Shown: positions 18,000-27,474, counted from the first letter of the stretch. The stretch: 64,000 nucleotides of DNA from Helicobacter sp. (GCF_014799995.1 NZ_JAAVGY010000056.1:20943-84942); one strand, 5' to 3'. Translations and numbers: made by a program. Notes: generated from the letters alone by a model not told the origin.

Positions 18000-18832
18000 T
18001 ATAGCTTGTTCTCCAAAATAGATTTTTTCAAAGTCTCAAAACGCATAAAAATATCCCCGTCAATATTCCCCTCACTGCTCAAAATCACCACACCACCTTT
18101 GGAAATCGCTTGGTCAGCCTCTAACACGACTTGGTTTAAGTCCTTGAGAGATTCTTTTAATTCCTCTAAATCACCGGGAAAAACCTTGAGTGTTACTTGT
18201 GTGTTTTGTGATAAATCTTGTAGAAGCGTGCGCGCTAGGGACGAGGCAATCTTCGCACTATTGGTGCTGATTTCTGCTGCAATGACTTCTCTTGCAATAT
18301 CTAAGGCAATGGAGCTTAATTCTTTTTCTAAGCCTAGAATGTGATTTTTGGATTCTGCAATATTGCTATCAATGCGCTGAATGCTTAATGCGTAGAGTTC
18401 TCTTTGGCTATTGATTTGCGCTTCTAGTTCTTGTTTGGCTTTTTGATAGCCTTCGTTAAAGCCTTGTTCTTTTGCTTCGGCTTTAGCAGAATTGACTTTT
18501 TCGCCAATCTCTTTTTCTTGTTTATCAAATCGTTCTTGCAGTTTTTGCAAAGATTGTGCGAGCACATCACTTTTTTGTAGAATCTTATCAATCACTTCAG
18601 TTTCAAATAGCTTCAATGCGGGCGCATCAATGCTTGGTTCTGCTTGTTTTGGAGGTTCTACTATCTGCATTGTGGGCTGTGGTGTTTCAACGACTTGAGA
18701 TTCTGCATTGGCTTGCGCAGGAGCTTCTGTTTTATTAGAAATTTCCATATTTCTAAAATTATATTTTTTAATGTCGTGCCGTTCTTTGTGTGCTTCTGTA
18801 ATAATGTTTTCGTGCTCATTAATATTATTCAA
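17999..18832 (-). CDS. fliH: Flagellar export apparatus protein FliH
   Basis: 277 residues. The first 90 are Pro/Glu/Gln-rich, then comes a long coiled coil (about 90-175), then the FliH C-terminal domain (ALDIAREVIAAEISTNSAKI, VTLKVFPGDLEELKESL, KGGVVILSSEGNIDGDIFMR). FliH holds and regulates the FliI ATPase at the base of the flagellar type III exporter. The start overlaps the end of fliG by eight bases, and the gene is directly followed by dxs. Confidence 0.93.
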   Translation of the reverse strand: MNNINEHENIITEAHKERHDIKKYNFRNMEISNKTEAPAQANAESQVVETPQPTMQIVEPPKQAEPSIDAPALKLFETEVIDKILQKSDVLAQSLQKLQERFDKQEKEIGEKVNSAKAEAKEQGFNEGYQKAKQELEAQINSQRELYALSIQRIDSNIAESKNHILGLEKELSSIALDIAREVIAAEISTNSAKIASSLARTLLQDLSQNTQVTLKVFPGDLEELKESLKDLNQVVLEADQAISKGGVVILSSEGNIDGDIFMRFETLKKSILENKL

Positions 18833-19859
18833 TGGTATCCTCTTGTTCTCCGATTTGGATAATGCCTTGTTCTGAAAGTGATTGGACGGTTTCTACGATT
18901 CTACGTTGAGCTGCTTCAACATCTTTGACTTTTACCGCACCTAAAAATTGCATTTCCTCTAAGAATTGTTCTCCCGCCCTTTGCGACATATTGGACATAA
19001 ATTTTTGCTTTAGTTCTTCTGGGGAAGCCTTGAGTGCTAAAATCAAGTCTTTTTTGTCAATGATTTTTAAAATCTCACGAATCGCATTGTTGTCTAGTTT
19101 CTCAATATCTTCAAAAGTAAACATCATCTCTTTGATTGCTGCGGCTAATTGGTCGTCAATTTGTTCAATATAGGCAATCGTTGCTTTGGCTGCTTTTTGT
19201 CCTAAGCGGTTGAAAACTTCTGCAACTGCACGGATTCCACCTACTTCTACTTTATAGCTTGTGAGGGATTCTAATTTATTTTCTAGCACCGTAGAAACAC
19301 GCTTGACGACATTAGGGGAAATATCACCCAAGTTTGCCATACGAATCGCAATTTCTGCCCGCAAATCATCGGAGAAAAAGTTTAATGTCTCTGCGGCATT
19401 TGTCGGGTCCATATGCGCTAGAATCAAAGCAATCGTTTGTGGGTGTTCGTGAATAATGAAGTCTGAAAGTTGTTGTGGGCGCACACGAGAAAGGTAAGCA
19501 AAGTTTTGAGAGGATTGCATAGATTTGGCAAGCTTGTCCAAAACCTTTTTCGCAGCTTCTGGTCCTAGTGTGCGGTAAAGCAATTCTTTGGCGTATTCAA
19601 AACCACCGGTAGAAATATATTGATTAGATTGGAAAATTGCGTAAAATTCTTCTAAAACTGCTCCCCCAAGTGCTTTATCTATCCCTGAATTTTGAGCAAT
19701 ATATTTAGAAACCTCTGTGATAGAATCCAAGTCTAGGTTTGAAAAAATTTCACCCGTGATTTCATCGCCTAGTTGCACGAGTAGAATCGCGATTTTTTCC
19801 GCCATTGAAAATTCGTCATATTGTGCTTGTTGGCGCGGACTTAGCGTAATAGAAGGCAT
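18825..19859 (-). CDS. fliG: Flagellar motor switch protein FliG
   Basis: 344 residues in three helical domains: the FliF-binding N-terminus (MAEKIAILLVQLGDEITGEI), the middle domain with the EHPQT motif (IIHEHPQTIALILAHMDP), and the C-terminal torque domain (MFTFEDIEKLDNNAIREILK) with the charged residues that face MotA. FliG converts ion flow through the stators to rotation and couples it to the switch. It sits between fliF and fliH with one-base or short overlaps. Confidence 0.98.
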   Translation of the reverse strand: MPSITLSPRQQAQYDEFSMAEKIAILLVQLGDEITGEIFSNLDLDSITEVSKYIAQNSGIDKALGGAVLEEFYAIFQSNQYISTGGFEYAKELLYRTLGPEAAKKVLDKLAKSMQSSQNFAYLSRVRPQQLSDFIIHEHPQTIALILAHMDPTNAAETLNFFSDDLRAEIAIRMANLGDISPNVVKRVSTVLENKLESLTSYKVEVGGIRAVAEVFNRLGQKAAKATIAYIEQIDDQLAAAIKEMMFTFEDIEKLDNNAIREILKIIDKKDLILALKASPEELKQKFMSNMSQRAGEQFLEEMQFLGAVKVKDVEAAQRRIVETVQSLSEQGIIQIGEQEDTIE

Positions 19860-21577
19860 TAGTGTTTTCCTCCTCCACCCATATTTTCAAGCCCTAGTTC
19901 ATCATGCACTAAGGTTTGAAAGAGATTCGCAAGTTCAGCTGGTTTCTCCATTGCAATTTCCTTAATTTTTTCTAATAAGACATTGTATTTGATTTCGTCT
20001 TCATTTCCTCCGCCAAAGCCAAGTTGGTCTTCAATTCTACGACGCACTTCATTCAACCTATCACTATTTTCTTCCTCGTCTTCATCAATCTTAATGAGAG
20101 AATCAAGCTCTTCTTCTTCATCTGCTCTTGCCTCAAGCATACGCTCACTAAAGGGCACAATGACTTTTTTGTAGAAGAAGAAGAGAATCAAGCCCACAAT
20201 CGCATATTTAAGCAATGGCATAAAAGGTGCTAAGAGGGCAGATGCGCCCTCTAAGAATCTCTCTAAAGGAGTGCGTGCTTTGAATCCAGAGAGTTGCCCA
20301 TTGAGTTGAAAATTGCTCACAGAGACTTCATCTCCTCTTTGCTGACTATAACCAATAGCTTGACGCACAAGGGCTGAAATTTGTTCCATCTCCTCATCAC
20401 TAAGTGCGGTGTATTCTAGTTTTTCCACTCCCTCTTCATCTAACTGACGAGAATATTTGCCATCTACGACAACCGCAGCAGAAAGCCTGCGAATCGTGGC
20501 AAACTCTCCTTTGATATTAGAAATTGTTTTGCTAATTTCAAAATTAGTGGTATTTTGAGTTTTTTCGTATCTTTCTTTTGTGTCTTCATCTTCTAGTCCT
20601 TGCACAGGACCAATATTGCTTACAACGCCCGGAACCCCGCCAATTTCTTTTGGACGAAATCCTTCACGTTTTTCTTCTAAATCTTGGATACTTCGCACCA
20701 CATTATTGGGGTCATAATATTCTTGCGTGCTTTCTTTTTGCGCAAAGTCAAATTCTGCGGTAACCTTTGCGACAACGCCCTCTCTTCCGCCTGTAATGGG
20801 TGCTAAGATATTGACGATTTTTTCCTCTAAGGTTTGTTCAAAATTTGTTTTGTAACGCAATTGTGCAGCGGCAAGCTCACGCGCGCCTCCTAGTTCGTCT
20901 AGTTCGCTTAAGGGCTCGCCTTTTTCATTAACGACTTCCACATTTTCAACGGTTAAATTTGGAATCGCAGAGGAAACAATGTTTTTAATTCCCGAAATTT
21001 GTTTTGGAGTCAAGGCTTGCGCGGGTTTAAAAACAAGGACGACAGAAGCAGTAGGAGGTGTTTGCTCGCTGACAAAGACGGTTTTTTCAGGTTGCGCTAA
21101 ATGCACGGTTGCTTTTTGAATGGGGGCTAAACTCTCAATGGTGCGGGATAATTCTCCCTCAAGCGCACGCAAATATTTAATACGTTGGTCAAAGTCAGTT
21201 GCACCGAAGTCTTTAGTGTCAAAAATCTCAAAACCAATTTTGCTACTTTTTGGGATTCCATTGCTTGCTAGCTTCATTCTTTGTTCATAGACAGATTCTT
21301 GAGGAATCAGAATCGTATTGTCTTTAGGGATTTGGTAGGGGATTCTATCCTGTTGGAGTTGCTGCACGATTAGCGCGCCATCTTCTGGGCTTACTCCCTC
21401 AAACAATACTGCATAACCCGGATATAAGACACCCGCTTTATTGGAGGAATTCCAAACCACAAGAGCAGAGATGAAGCCAACTACCGCAACGATTGTTGCC
21501 AAGATAACGATTTTTTGCCTTTGATTAAGCCGCTTATAGAGGCTTCTAATTTGTTCAAATAATGCTTTTAAATCCAA
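19859..21577 (-). CDS. fliF: Flagellar MS-ring protein FliF
   Basis: 572 residues. There are transmembrane helices near residues 27-43 (VAVVGFISALVVW) and 440-470 (LLKYAIVGLILFFFYKKVIV). Between them lie the YscJ/FliF ring domains (GVSPEDGALIVQQLQQDRIP, RALEGELSRTIESLAPIQKA, VHLAQPEKTVFV). The acidic C-terminus ends in ELANLFQTLVHDELG, which binds FliG. FliF is the first structure of the basal body. The gene begins nine bases after hisC. Confidence 0.98.
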   Translation of the reverse strand: MDLKALFEQIRSLYKRLNQRQKIVILATIVAVVGFISALVVWNSSNKAGVLYPGYAVLFEGVSPEDGALIVQQLQQDRIPYQIPKDNTILIPQESVYEQRMKLASNGIPKSSKIGFEIFDTKDFGATDFDQRIKYLRALEGELSRTIESLAPIQKATVHLAQPEKTVFVSEQTPPTASVVLVFKPAQALTPKQISGIKNIVSSAIPNLTVENVEVVNEKGEPLSELDELGGARELAAAQLRYKTNFEQTLEEKIVNILAPITGGREGVVAKVTAEFDFAQKESTQEYYDPNNVVRSIQDLEEKREGFRPKEIGGVPGVVSNIGPVQGLEDEDTKERYEKTQNTTNFEISKTISNIKGEFATIRRLSAAVVVDGKYSRQLDEEGVEKLEYTALSDEEMEQISALVRQAIGYSQQRGDEVSVSNFQLNGQLSGFKARTPLERFLEGASALLAPFMPLLKYAIVGLILFFFYKKVIVPFSERMLEARADEEEELDSLIKIDEDEEENSDRLNEVRRRIEDQLGFGGGNEDEIKYNVLLEKIKEIAMEKPAELANLFQTLVHDELGLENMGGGGKH

Positions 21578-21586
21578 TGCTTAATC

Positions 21587-22690
21587 CTATTTTTGAACTA
21601 AATATTGATGAAAAAGTGTGAAAAACTTTTTGTTTTGTGTCTCTGTGCCCAAAGTAATGCGAATCGCATTTAAGCCATACGAAGCAAGGTTTCTAATAAT
21701 CATACCTCTTTGCAATAAATAATCTGCAATCTGGGTAGAATTGAGAGGTGCTTCAAAATAATAAGTGATGAAATTAGTGAAACTCGGGGTGTATTTGAAG
21801 CCTTTTTCTTGGGCAAATTTTTCAAACTCTGGCATTTGGGCAAGATTGTTTTGAATGCTTTTTCTAATGTGTTCTTGGTCTTTTAGAGCCTCAATAGCTG
21901 CAGCTAAGGATAAAGTCGTGATATTGAAAGGTGGGCGGAGCTTTAAAAGGGCTTGGATAACCTCTTCCCTTGCGATTCCATAACCTACGCGCATACCTCC
22001 TAATCCATAAGCTTTGGAAAAAGTGCCTAAATAAATCGCATTAGGGAATGTCTCAATGAGGGATTTTGGATTGATTTCTTTGCTAGAATCTTTGGCTTTA
22101 GCATATTCTTGATAAGCCCCGTCAATGACAATCAAACAATCTTTATCTATTTGTTTTAAAAAATCAAAGGTTTCTTTTGCGTCTAAACATTCTCCCAAAG
22201 GGTTATTGGGGATACAAAGGAAAATGATTTGTGGTTTGTGTTGCTGGTAGGATTCTAAAAATTCCTTTAGATTATGTTCATGACTTGCAGTGCGAATGAC
22301 TTGTGCGCCTACGGCTTTAGCATAGACTTCATACATTGCAAAAGTTGTTTTTGCCATTAAGATTTTGCTGTTTTGATTGGCTTTAGCGTGGATACAAAAC
22401 TCAATGATTTGGTCGCTTCCTGAACCAATAATCACTTCTTTGCTTTGCATATTATAATATTTGCTCAAAGCGTTTTTTAAAGCAAACATAGAATCGTCTG
22501 GATACAAATGCGCATTGCAAGCGTTTTTGATGATTGTTTCTATGACTTTGGGGCTCGCGCCTAGTGGATTTTCATTAGAGGCAAGCTTGATGATTTCATT
22601 TTCTGGGATTCCAAACTCTCTCACAACAAGTTCAATAGGTTTTCCCGCTTCGTAGGTTTTAATAGAATCAAGCGTGGTGTTAAAAGTCAT
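21587..22690 (-). CDS. hisC: Histidinol-phosphate aminotransferase
   Basis: 367 residues of fold-type I PLP aminotransferase. Visible are the HisC opening (IKLASNENPLGASPKVIET), IIGSGSDQIIEF, CIPNNPLGE with the PLP-contacting Asn, VIDGAYQEYA with the Asp and Tyr, the lysine motif GTFSKAYGLGGMRVGYGIA, and the C-terminal Arg (NAIRITLGT). It transfers an amino group in histidine synthesis. It heads the tight run hisC-fliF-fliG-fliH-dxs-mlaA-mlaC-RND, an arrangement also seen in Campylobacter. Confidence 0.95.
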   Translation of the reverse strand: MTFNTTLDSIKTYEAGKPIELVVREFGIPENEIIKLASNENPLGASPKVIETIIKNACNAHLYPDDSMFALKNALSKYYNMQSKEVIIGSGSDQIIEFCIHAKANQNSKILMAKTTFAMYEVYAKAVGAQVIRTASHEHNLKEFLESYQQHKPQIIFLCIPNNPLGECLDAKETFDFLKQIDKDCLIVIDGAYQEYAKAKDSSKEINPKSLIETFPNAIYLGTFSKAYGLGGMRVGYGIAREEVIQALLKLRPPFNITTLSLAAAIEALKDQEHIRKSIQNNLAQMPEFEKFAQEKGFKYTPSFTNFITYYFEAPLNSTQIADYLLQRGMIIRNLASYGLNAIRITLGTETQNKKFFTLFHQYLVQK

Positions 22691-22721
22691 CTAAATACCC
22701 TAAAATTAAAATAACTTTGCT

Positions 22722-22727
22722 ATTGTA
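22722..22727 (-). promoter_or_regulatory. Putative -10 box for the hisC-fliFGH-dxs-mla operon
   Basis: TACAAT on the minus strand within TTTTGCTACAATAGC, 32 bases before the hisC ATG. It is the only promoter-like element seen before the eight-gene run. Confidence 0.35.
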
Positions 22728-22756
22728 GCAAAATTTAGCCAATAAGAAGCAAAATT

Positions 22757-24193
22757 TTATAAAATCATACGCATCATATCAATAAACTGGTCTGTGCTGC
22801 CCTTGATAACAAAATAAGAGATTCCCTCTTGCTTGGCGTTTTGCAAAATTTCTTCTTCCATTTCTTTGGGAATAATTGCGCAAAAAATAGGTGTGCCAAC
22901 GGAATCTTTAAACATTTCAATATATTTTTGTCTAAAGTTTAAAATGTTCATTTCCTTTACTTCCCATTCCATTACGACAATATGAATTTCTGCGGGGTGA
23001 GACAAGCGTAAATTGTCGCGTGGGTCGTTAGAAGTAGAAACTTGCAAGCTATTGTCAAAATTTTTTAAATATTCCTTGTAATATTTGCTATCTTTAGGGT
23101 CTTCTTGGATTAAAAGAATGTTTTTTTTGGAAAATGCTTCAAGATACTTTAATAAATCAAAAAGCCCTTTGGTTTCTTTGCTTAGTTTATTGTGGTCTAA
23201 ACTGCGCAAAAAGTATTTGAGAAAAGTTTTAGAACTATAAGTGCCTGTAATGCCTGCTTCAATAAAGAATCTTCGCACGCTTAAACTACGTTTTGCCCGC
23301 TGCCATAACAAAGAATCCAAATCGTAAGCTTTAGCATTTAAGAGTTTAATAAAATCTTGTTTTAATTCTTTTGTAAGGGGGAGATAGCTTTTCAAAAATG
23401 GCTCGAAAAATTTCTCTGAAAAATCCTCCCCTGCTTTGGTGATTTTTGCTAATTTTTCTTTTTGTTGTGAGAGATAATGAAGCAAATCCACATAACGTTT
23501 GCGGAAGCTTTTTAAATTGTTTTGTGCTTGGAGATAGCTCGCACTACTCGTGTCATTGCGTGCGGCAAATTGGCTTTCCATATTTTTAAGTGCCTGTCCC
23601 ATAGAGGCTTGCTGGATTGTAGTGCTTTTGATGATAGATTGTGTGGTTTGGATTAATTCCTCGTTTTTGACAAACTCAATTTGGTGTGCAAGAAAGATTT
23701 TTTCATAGGAGTATTGTGGAGGATAGGAAGATTTTTTAATAAAAGATTCATATTCCTTATCTAATTTTCCAAGCTCGGATTTTAGGTTGCTTAAAGCCAA
23801 GTTTGGAATCGTACTATCTAGCTCAAATAAGTCATTATAGGCTGTGAATAAGAATCGCTTAATGCGTAAGAAATCTAAATCTTTTTTGGAATTAATTTCT
23901 TTTTCATAATGCTTGATGAGATTTTCTACCCCTCCAAAATAGTCATAAATGCAGTCTTTAATGCTTTTGGTTTGGTGGATTGTGAATTCTTCTTTTGGCT
24001 GTTTTTTGGGACGCACCACGCTGACTTGTTTGTTGTTATCTGCAAGCTCAAATTCTACTTCCATATTGGGTGAAATTTCTTTGAAATCTCCGTCCCATAC
24101 GCGCAAATCAAATTCAAACTTGCGTTTGTTGTGTGCTTGTTCAATTAAACCGCGCTTTGCTTGCGCATTTAACCCAACCAAAAAACCATTCAT
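22757..24193 (-). CDS. Conserved protein: cold-shock-like OB domain plus receiver-like domain
   Basis: 478 residues, start supported by AAGGGAC. The first 62 residues resemble a cold-shock OB fold (GLIEQAHNKRKFEFDLRVW, then ISPNMEVEFELADNNKQVSV). Residues 80-340 are helical and charged. The last 120 look like a response-regulator receiver: KKNILLIQEDPKDSKYY for strand 1 with its acidic residues, IHIVVMEWEVKEMN at the phosphorylation strand, TPIFCAIIPKEMEEEILQNA, then GISYFVIKGSTDQFIDMM. The phospho-acceptor Asp seems replaced by Glu or Trp, so a non-phosphorylated pseudo-receiver is likely. The domain calls are pattern inference and the function is unknown. It follows the helicase gene by 24 bases. 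Confidence 0.6.
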   Translation of the reverse strand: MNGFLVGLNAQAKRGLIEQAHNKRKFEFDLRVWDGDFKEISPNMEVEFELADNNKQVSVVRPKKQPKEEFTIHQTKSIKDCIYDYFGGVENLIKHYEKEINSKKDLDFLRIKRFLFTAYNDLFELDSTIPNLALSNLKSELGKLDKEYESFIKKSSYPPQYSYEKIFLAHQIEFVKNEELIQTTQSIIKSTTIQQASMGQALKNMESQFAARNDTSSASYLQAQNNLKSFRKRYVDLLHYLSQQKEKLAKITKAGEDFSEKFFEPFLKSYLPLTKELKQDFIKLLNAKAYDLDSLLWQRAKRSLSVRRFFIEAGITGTYSSKTFLKYFLRSLDHNKLSKETKGLFDLLKYLEAFSKKNILLIQEDPKDSKYYKEYLKNFDNSLQVSTSNDPRDNLRLSHPAEIHIVVMEWEVKEMNILNFRQKYIEMFKDSVGTPIFCAIIPKEMEEEILQNAKQEGISYFVIKGSTDQFIDMMRMIL

Positions 24194-24217
24194 TTTGTCC
24201 CTTGTAATAAAATTTTA

Positions 24218-25960
24218 TTATATCAAAAATTTATTTGGATAAGGTTTTGCGATTCGCACTAAATCACTCAAAAATTGATTTTTTTGTCTAAGCCAATAGG
24301 CTTTATCGCAAACTAAAATAATCCCCTTTTTTGCACGAGAGAGTGCGACATTAAGCGCAAAAAGTGCATTTTGATTATTGGAATTGTTTAGGTGATAGTG
24401 CAAGATAACAGGGGAGAAAAGCACATAATCAAACTCTTGTCCTTGAGAGGAATGAATCGTCCAAACACATTCTTCCCTATAAAGAGCAGGCATAAGTTCA
24501 AGAATCAACCGACGTTGATTGACAAAAGGAGTAAGAATCGCAAAATCTTGATGTGTGTTAAGAAACTCGCGCGCTAAATTGCAGCATTGCAACGCTTCAT
24601 TATGATTTGCCTTGTCTAGGGGCTGTGCCTTAGGCATTTGTGAAATATCTAGGCAATGCAAATAGGTCTGCGTGCTTAATCCTTGCAAATCGTTCTTATA
24701 AATGTAGGCATTGAGTAATTGTGCGAGATTGTTGCCATAGCGATAGGTTTGCGTGAGAGTAAAGGTCTGTGTAATCGGAGGATTTTCGTTTGGTAAAGTA
24801 GAATCCAAAAAAGGAGAATCCTCATCTAAATTACTCTGTGTTGCAAAGAATTTTTCCATAAAAAGTGCAGAATATTGCCAAAGTCTTGAGGGTTTCCATT
24901 GGGATTCTTTAGCATTAGTAGAACCCAATAAGCACACGGGTTGGAGTTGTTTGTGGTCTCCTAGAAGTGTGATAGGTTTGTTAAATGCGCAAAGTGGCAG
25001 AGTTTTAATTAAGGGAGAAAATCCCGCTTCATCAATGAAGAAATGCTTGAAATCTATCGTATGCAAATCATTTCTGCGCAAAAAAGTATCTAAAGTCATT
25101 GCGATAACTAAGGCTTCTTGTAGAGATTTTTTGTAATCTATGGCTTTATTTATGAGTAATAAATCACAATTTTTAGGGAAATTTTCGGCAAATCTTTGAC
25201 TAGGTGTGCCAAGTCTTAGAATCTTGGAAGTTTCAATGCCAATTTCGTCTAAATTGACAATCAAAGTCGTTAAGCATTGTTCTAAGGCGTTATTTGTGGG
25301 CGCAAGAATCGCTACTTTGAGATTGGCTTTGAGATAAAACGCCAATGCGTGCAATAACACGACTTTTGTTTTGCCACTGCCCGCAGCACCCCAAACATAA
25401 CAAAAGGGGCTTTTAAAGATTCCTTTAAGCGCATTGAGTTGCTCTAAATGTGGCGGGATTTGGAGCTCTTTTAATGCGTCAATATCGGGATTTAAAATAG
25501 GCGGAATCGCAGGGAGTTGCAAGGAATAATCTTGCAGATAGAAATTAATGACATTTTGAACTAAAAATTTCAAATCCGAAATGAGTTGGAGCGATTCTTT
25601 TTGTTGGAATAGTTTTTCACAAAGTCTTTCCTCTACATTAAGGCTTAACACTTTGGATTTTTCATCATAAGAAAGAATGCTAATGTCCTCTTCAGATTCT
25701 TTTTCTAGTGCAAATTCTCCTAGTGGAGTACGGAGAATGAGGGTTTCAGTGCTTTTTAGTTTGTATTCCAACTGCAAACGCAATCCAAAAATATCTTTAG
25801 AAATATTTTGGACTTTGATAATCTCAAATCCTTTGTCGTAAGTTTGCATATATTGCAGATAATTTTCTGCTGCTTGAATCAAAAAGGCTTTGGAGCGCGA
25901 ATTTAAACTAAACAGGGCGCATTCCTTGATATTTATAGTATGCCGCACAAGCTCCCTCAC
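24218..25960 (-). CDS. Superfamily 1 DNA/RNA helicase (DNA2/NAM7-like)
   Basis: 580 residues. Walker A is WGAAGSGKTKVVLLHALAFY, followed by ILAPTNNALEQCL (motif Ia), HFFIDEAGFSPLIKTLPLCA (Walker B), ITLLGDHKQLQPV (motif III), FTLTQTYRYGNNLAQLLN (motif IV) and WTIHSSQGQEFDYVLFSPVI with ALNVALSRAKKGIILV (motifs V and VI). It is therefore a complete ATP-driven helicase of the AAA_11/AAA_12 type; the substrate is unknown. The likely start is a GTG at 25960, 53 bases inside hypD; no later start keeps the N-terminal helix. Confidence 0.8.
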   Translation of the reverse strand: MRELVRHTINIKECALFSLNSRSKAFLIQAAENYLQYMQTYDKGFEIIKVQNISKDIFGLRLQLEYKLKSTETLILRTPLGEFALEKESEEDISILSYDEKSKVLSLNVEERLCEKLFQQKESLQLISDLKFLVQNVINFYLQDYSLQLPAIPPILNPDIDALKELQIPPHLEQLNALKGIFKSPFCYVWGAAGSGKTKVVLLHALAFYLKANLKVAILAPTNNALEQCLTTLIVNLDEIGIETSKILRLGTPSQRFAENFPKNCDLLLINKAIDYKKSLQEALVIAMTLDTFLRRNDLHTIDFKHFFIDEAGFSPLIKTLPLCAFNKPITLLGDHKQLQPVCLLGSTNAKESQWKPSRLWQYSALFMEKFFATQSNLDEDSPFLDSTLPNENPPITQTFTLTQTYRYGNNLAQLLNAYIYKNDLQGLSTQTYLHCLDISQMPKAQPLDKANHNEALQCCNLAREFLNTHQDFAILTPFVNQRRLILELMPALYREECVWTIHSSQGQEFDYVLFSPVILHYHLNNSNNQNALFALNVALSRAKKGIILVCDKAYWLRQKNQFLSDLVRIAKPYPNKFLI

Positions 25961-27029
25961 TGCTCACCATACAGCTTCCTAGAGGGTTTTGTGGTGTGCA
26001 AAGAGTACCAAAGAGTTTGCAGTCAAAAGGTTTTTTGTTTCCTTTTAGAATCTCACCACACAAACAGCCTTTATGCTCTTCCTTTGCGATTCCGCCTAGA
26101 TATTCTTTAAAGAGAATGCCCGCGTCATAGTTTGCAAATTCTTCTTTTAAACGTAAGGAGGAATGTGGAATCTCTCCGAGCCCACGCCAATAGAAGCTAT
26201 CATCTAGTTCAAAATAACGTTGGGTGAGTTCTTGGGCTTTAAGATTACCTTGCGTTGTTACGCTGCGCGCGTATTGTGTTTCGACTTTAGGGGATTTGTT
26301 TAAGACTTGTTGGACGATACTCAAAAGACTCTCCCCAACATCTAAGGGTTCAAATCCACATACAACAATAGGAATCTTAAATTTCTCGCAAAGCGGTTGG
26401 TAGATTTTAGAACCTGTGATGACACTGACGTGTGAGGGTGCTAAAAGTGCGTTGATTTGGCAATCTGGCGCACTTAAAATCACTTCTAGTGGGGGAGGTA
26501 CTAAGACATGATTGGTGTGCAAGAAGACATTTTGTAGTTTAAGGGAAATTGCGCGTTCTAGCAAGGCAGCGGACATTGGAGTGGTAGTTTCAAAGCCGAT
26601 TGCAAAATACACTACGCGCTTTGTGGGATTCTCTTTTGCAATCGTTAAGACTTCTAGTGGAGAATAAACAAACCGCACATCTAGCCCCTTTGCTCTAGCG
26701 TTTTGTAGGCTTCCATAGCTTCCGGGCACTTTAATCATATCCCCAAGTGTAACCAAAATCACATCTTTTTGGCTTGCAATTTTGTAAGCGCAATCAATGC
26801 GACTTTTGGGCATTATGCACACAGGGCAGCCCGGTCCGTGTACAAATTCTATTGTGCTAGGCAGAAGTTCTGGCAAAGCATATTTCATAATCGTGTGTGT
26901 ATGTCCGCCACAAACCTCCATAATCTTTAGAGGTTGTATCAAATCTTTGCTTAAAACTTTTAAGGCATTAAAGATTCTGCTAATGGCTTTGCTATCGCGG
27001 TAAGTGTCAATGTAGGGATTGTGTATCAT
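25908..27029 (-). CDS. hypD: Hydrogenase maturation protein HypD
   Basis: 373 residues, full length. Conserved Cys motifs are present: MEVCGGHTHTIMKYA, FVHGPGCPVCIMP, and the cluster-binding C-terminus GCLCGEILKGNKKPFDCKLF with CTPQNPLGSCMVSSEGACAA. HypD, with HypC, builds the Fe(CN)2CO centre of NiFe hydrogenases. It begins one base after the lipoprotein gene and overlaps the helicase. No other hyp or hydrogenase gene lies in this window, so hypD is separated from its usual partners here. Confidence 0.97.
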   Translation of the reverse strand: MIHNPYIDTYRDSKAISRIFNALKVLSKDLIQPLKIMEVCGGHTHTIMKYALPELLPSTIEFVHGPGCPVCIMPKSRIDCAYKIASQKDVILVTLGDMIKVPGSYGSLQNARAKGLDVRFVYSPLEVLTIAKENPTKRVVYFAIGFETTTPMSAALLERAISLKLQNVFLHTNHVLVPPPLEVILSAPDCQINALLAPSHVSVITGSKIYQPLCEKFKIPIVVCGFEPLDVGESLLSIVQQVLNKSPKVETQYARSVTTQGNLKAQELTQRYFELDDSFYWRGLGEIPHSSLRLKEEFANYDAGILFKEYLGGIAKEEHKGCLCGEILKGNKKPFDCKLFGTLCTPQNPLGSCMVSSEGACAAYYKYQGMRPV

Positions 27030-27030
27030 A

Positions 27031-27474
27031 TCATTCTCGTAAAATTTTTGTAATTAAACCATCAAAGTCTTGTGAATAAGGAGGATTGAAGCCCATTACA
27101 GGAATCTCATAATATTGCGTGAAAGTTTGTGTATGCGAAAAGGTAATTGCTTGCACATAAATTTTAAACAAATAACGCGGCACAAGGCTCAATGAAGCAG
27201 TGGGAGAGAAATCCTCCTTTGCCTCATTGTGATAGTCTTTGAAATAGAATTGCACTTCTTGTAAATTTTCATTGGGATTGCGTTCATAAAGGATTTGAAA
27301 ACGATTAATGAAAGTGTTTGCAAAATCTTGGGGCACAATATCTGTATCGTTGGCTTTCAAATATGTAATCTTGGGGTAAGAAAAATTAGGATTTGCTAAA
27401 GGGGGATTGGCGCAACCCAGAAAGACAAATAAGCCGATACTTAAAAGAAAAAATGTTAGAATCTTGCTTTGCAT
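27031..27474 (-). CDS. Small lipoprotein
   Basis: 147 residues with a clear lipoprotein signal: hydrophobic residues 5-18 and the lipobox FLGC (Cys near 21), followed by ANPPLANPN. The mature part is beta-rich (LQEVQFYFKDYHNEAKED, PRYLFKIYVQAITFS). No family is recognised. It heads the operon containing hypD, the helicase and the OB/receiver-like protein, but nothing shows a shared role. Confidence 0.7.
   Translation of the reverse strand: MQSKILTFFLLSIGLFVFLGCANPPLANPNFSYPKITYLKANDTDIVPQDFANTFINRFQILYERNPNENLQEVQFYFKDYHNEAKEDFSPTASLSLVPRYLFKIYVQAITFSHTQTFTQYYEIPVMGFNPPYSQDFDGLITKILRE

Noticed and set aside
24218..25960. The superfamily 1 helicase as a ZorD or other defence effector
   Set aside because: It is 5 kb away on the other strand, in an operon with hypD, and it is not of the Snf2 type found in ZorD.
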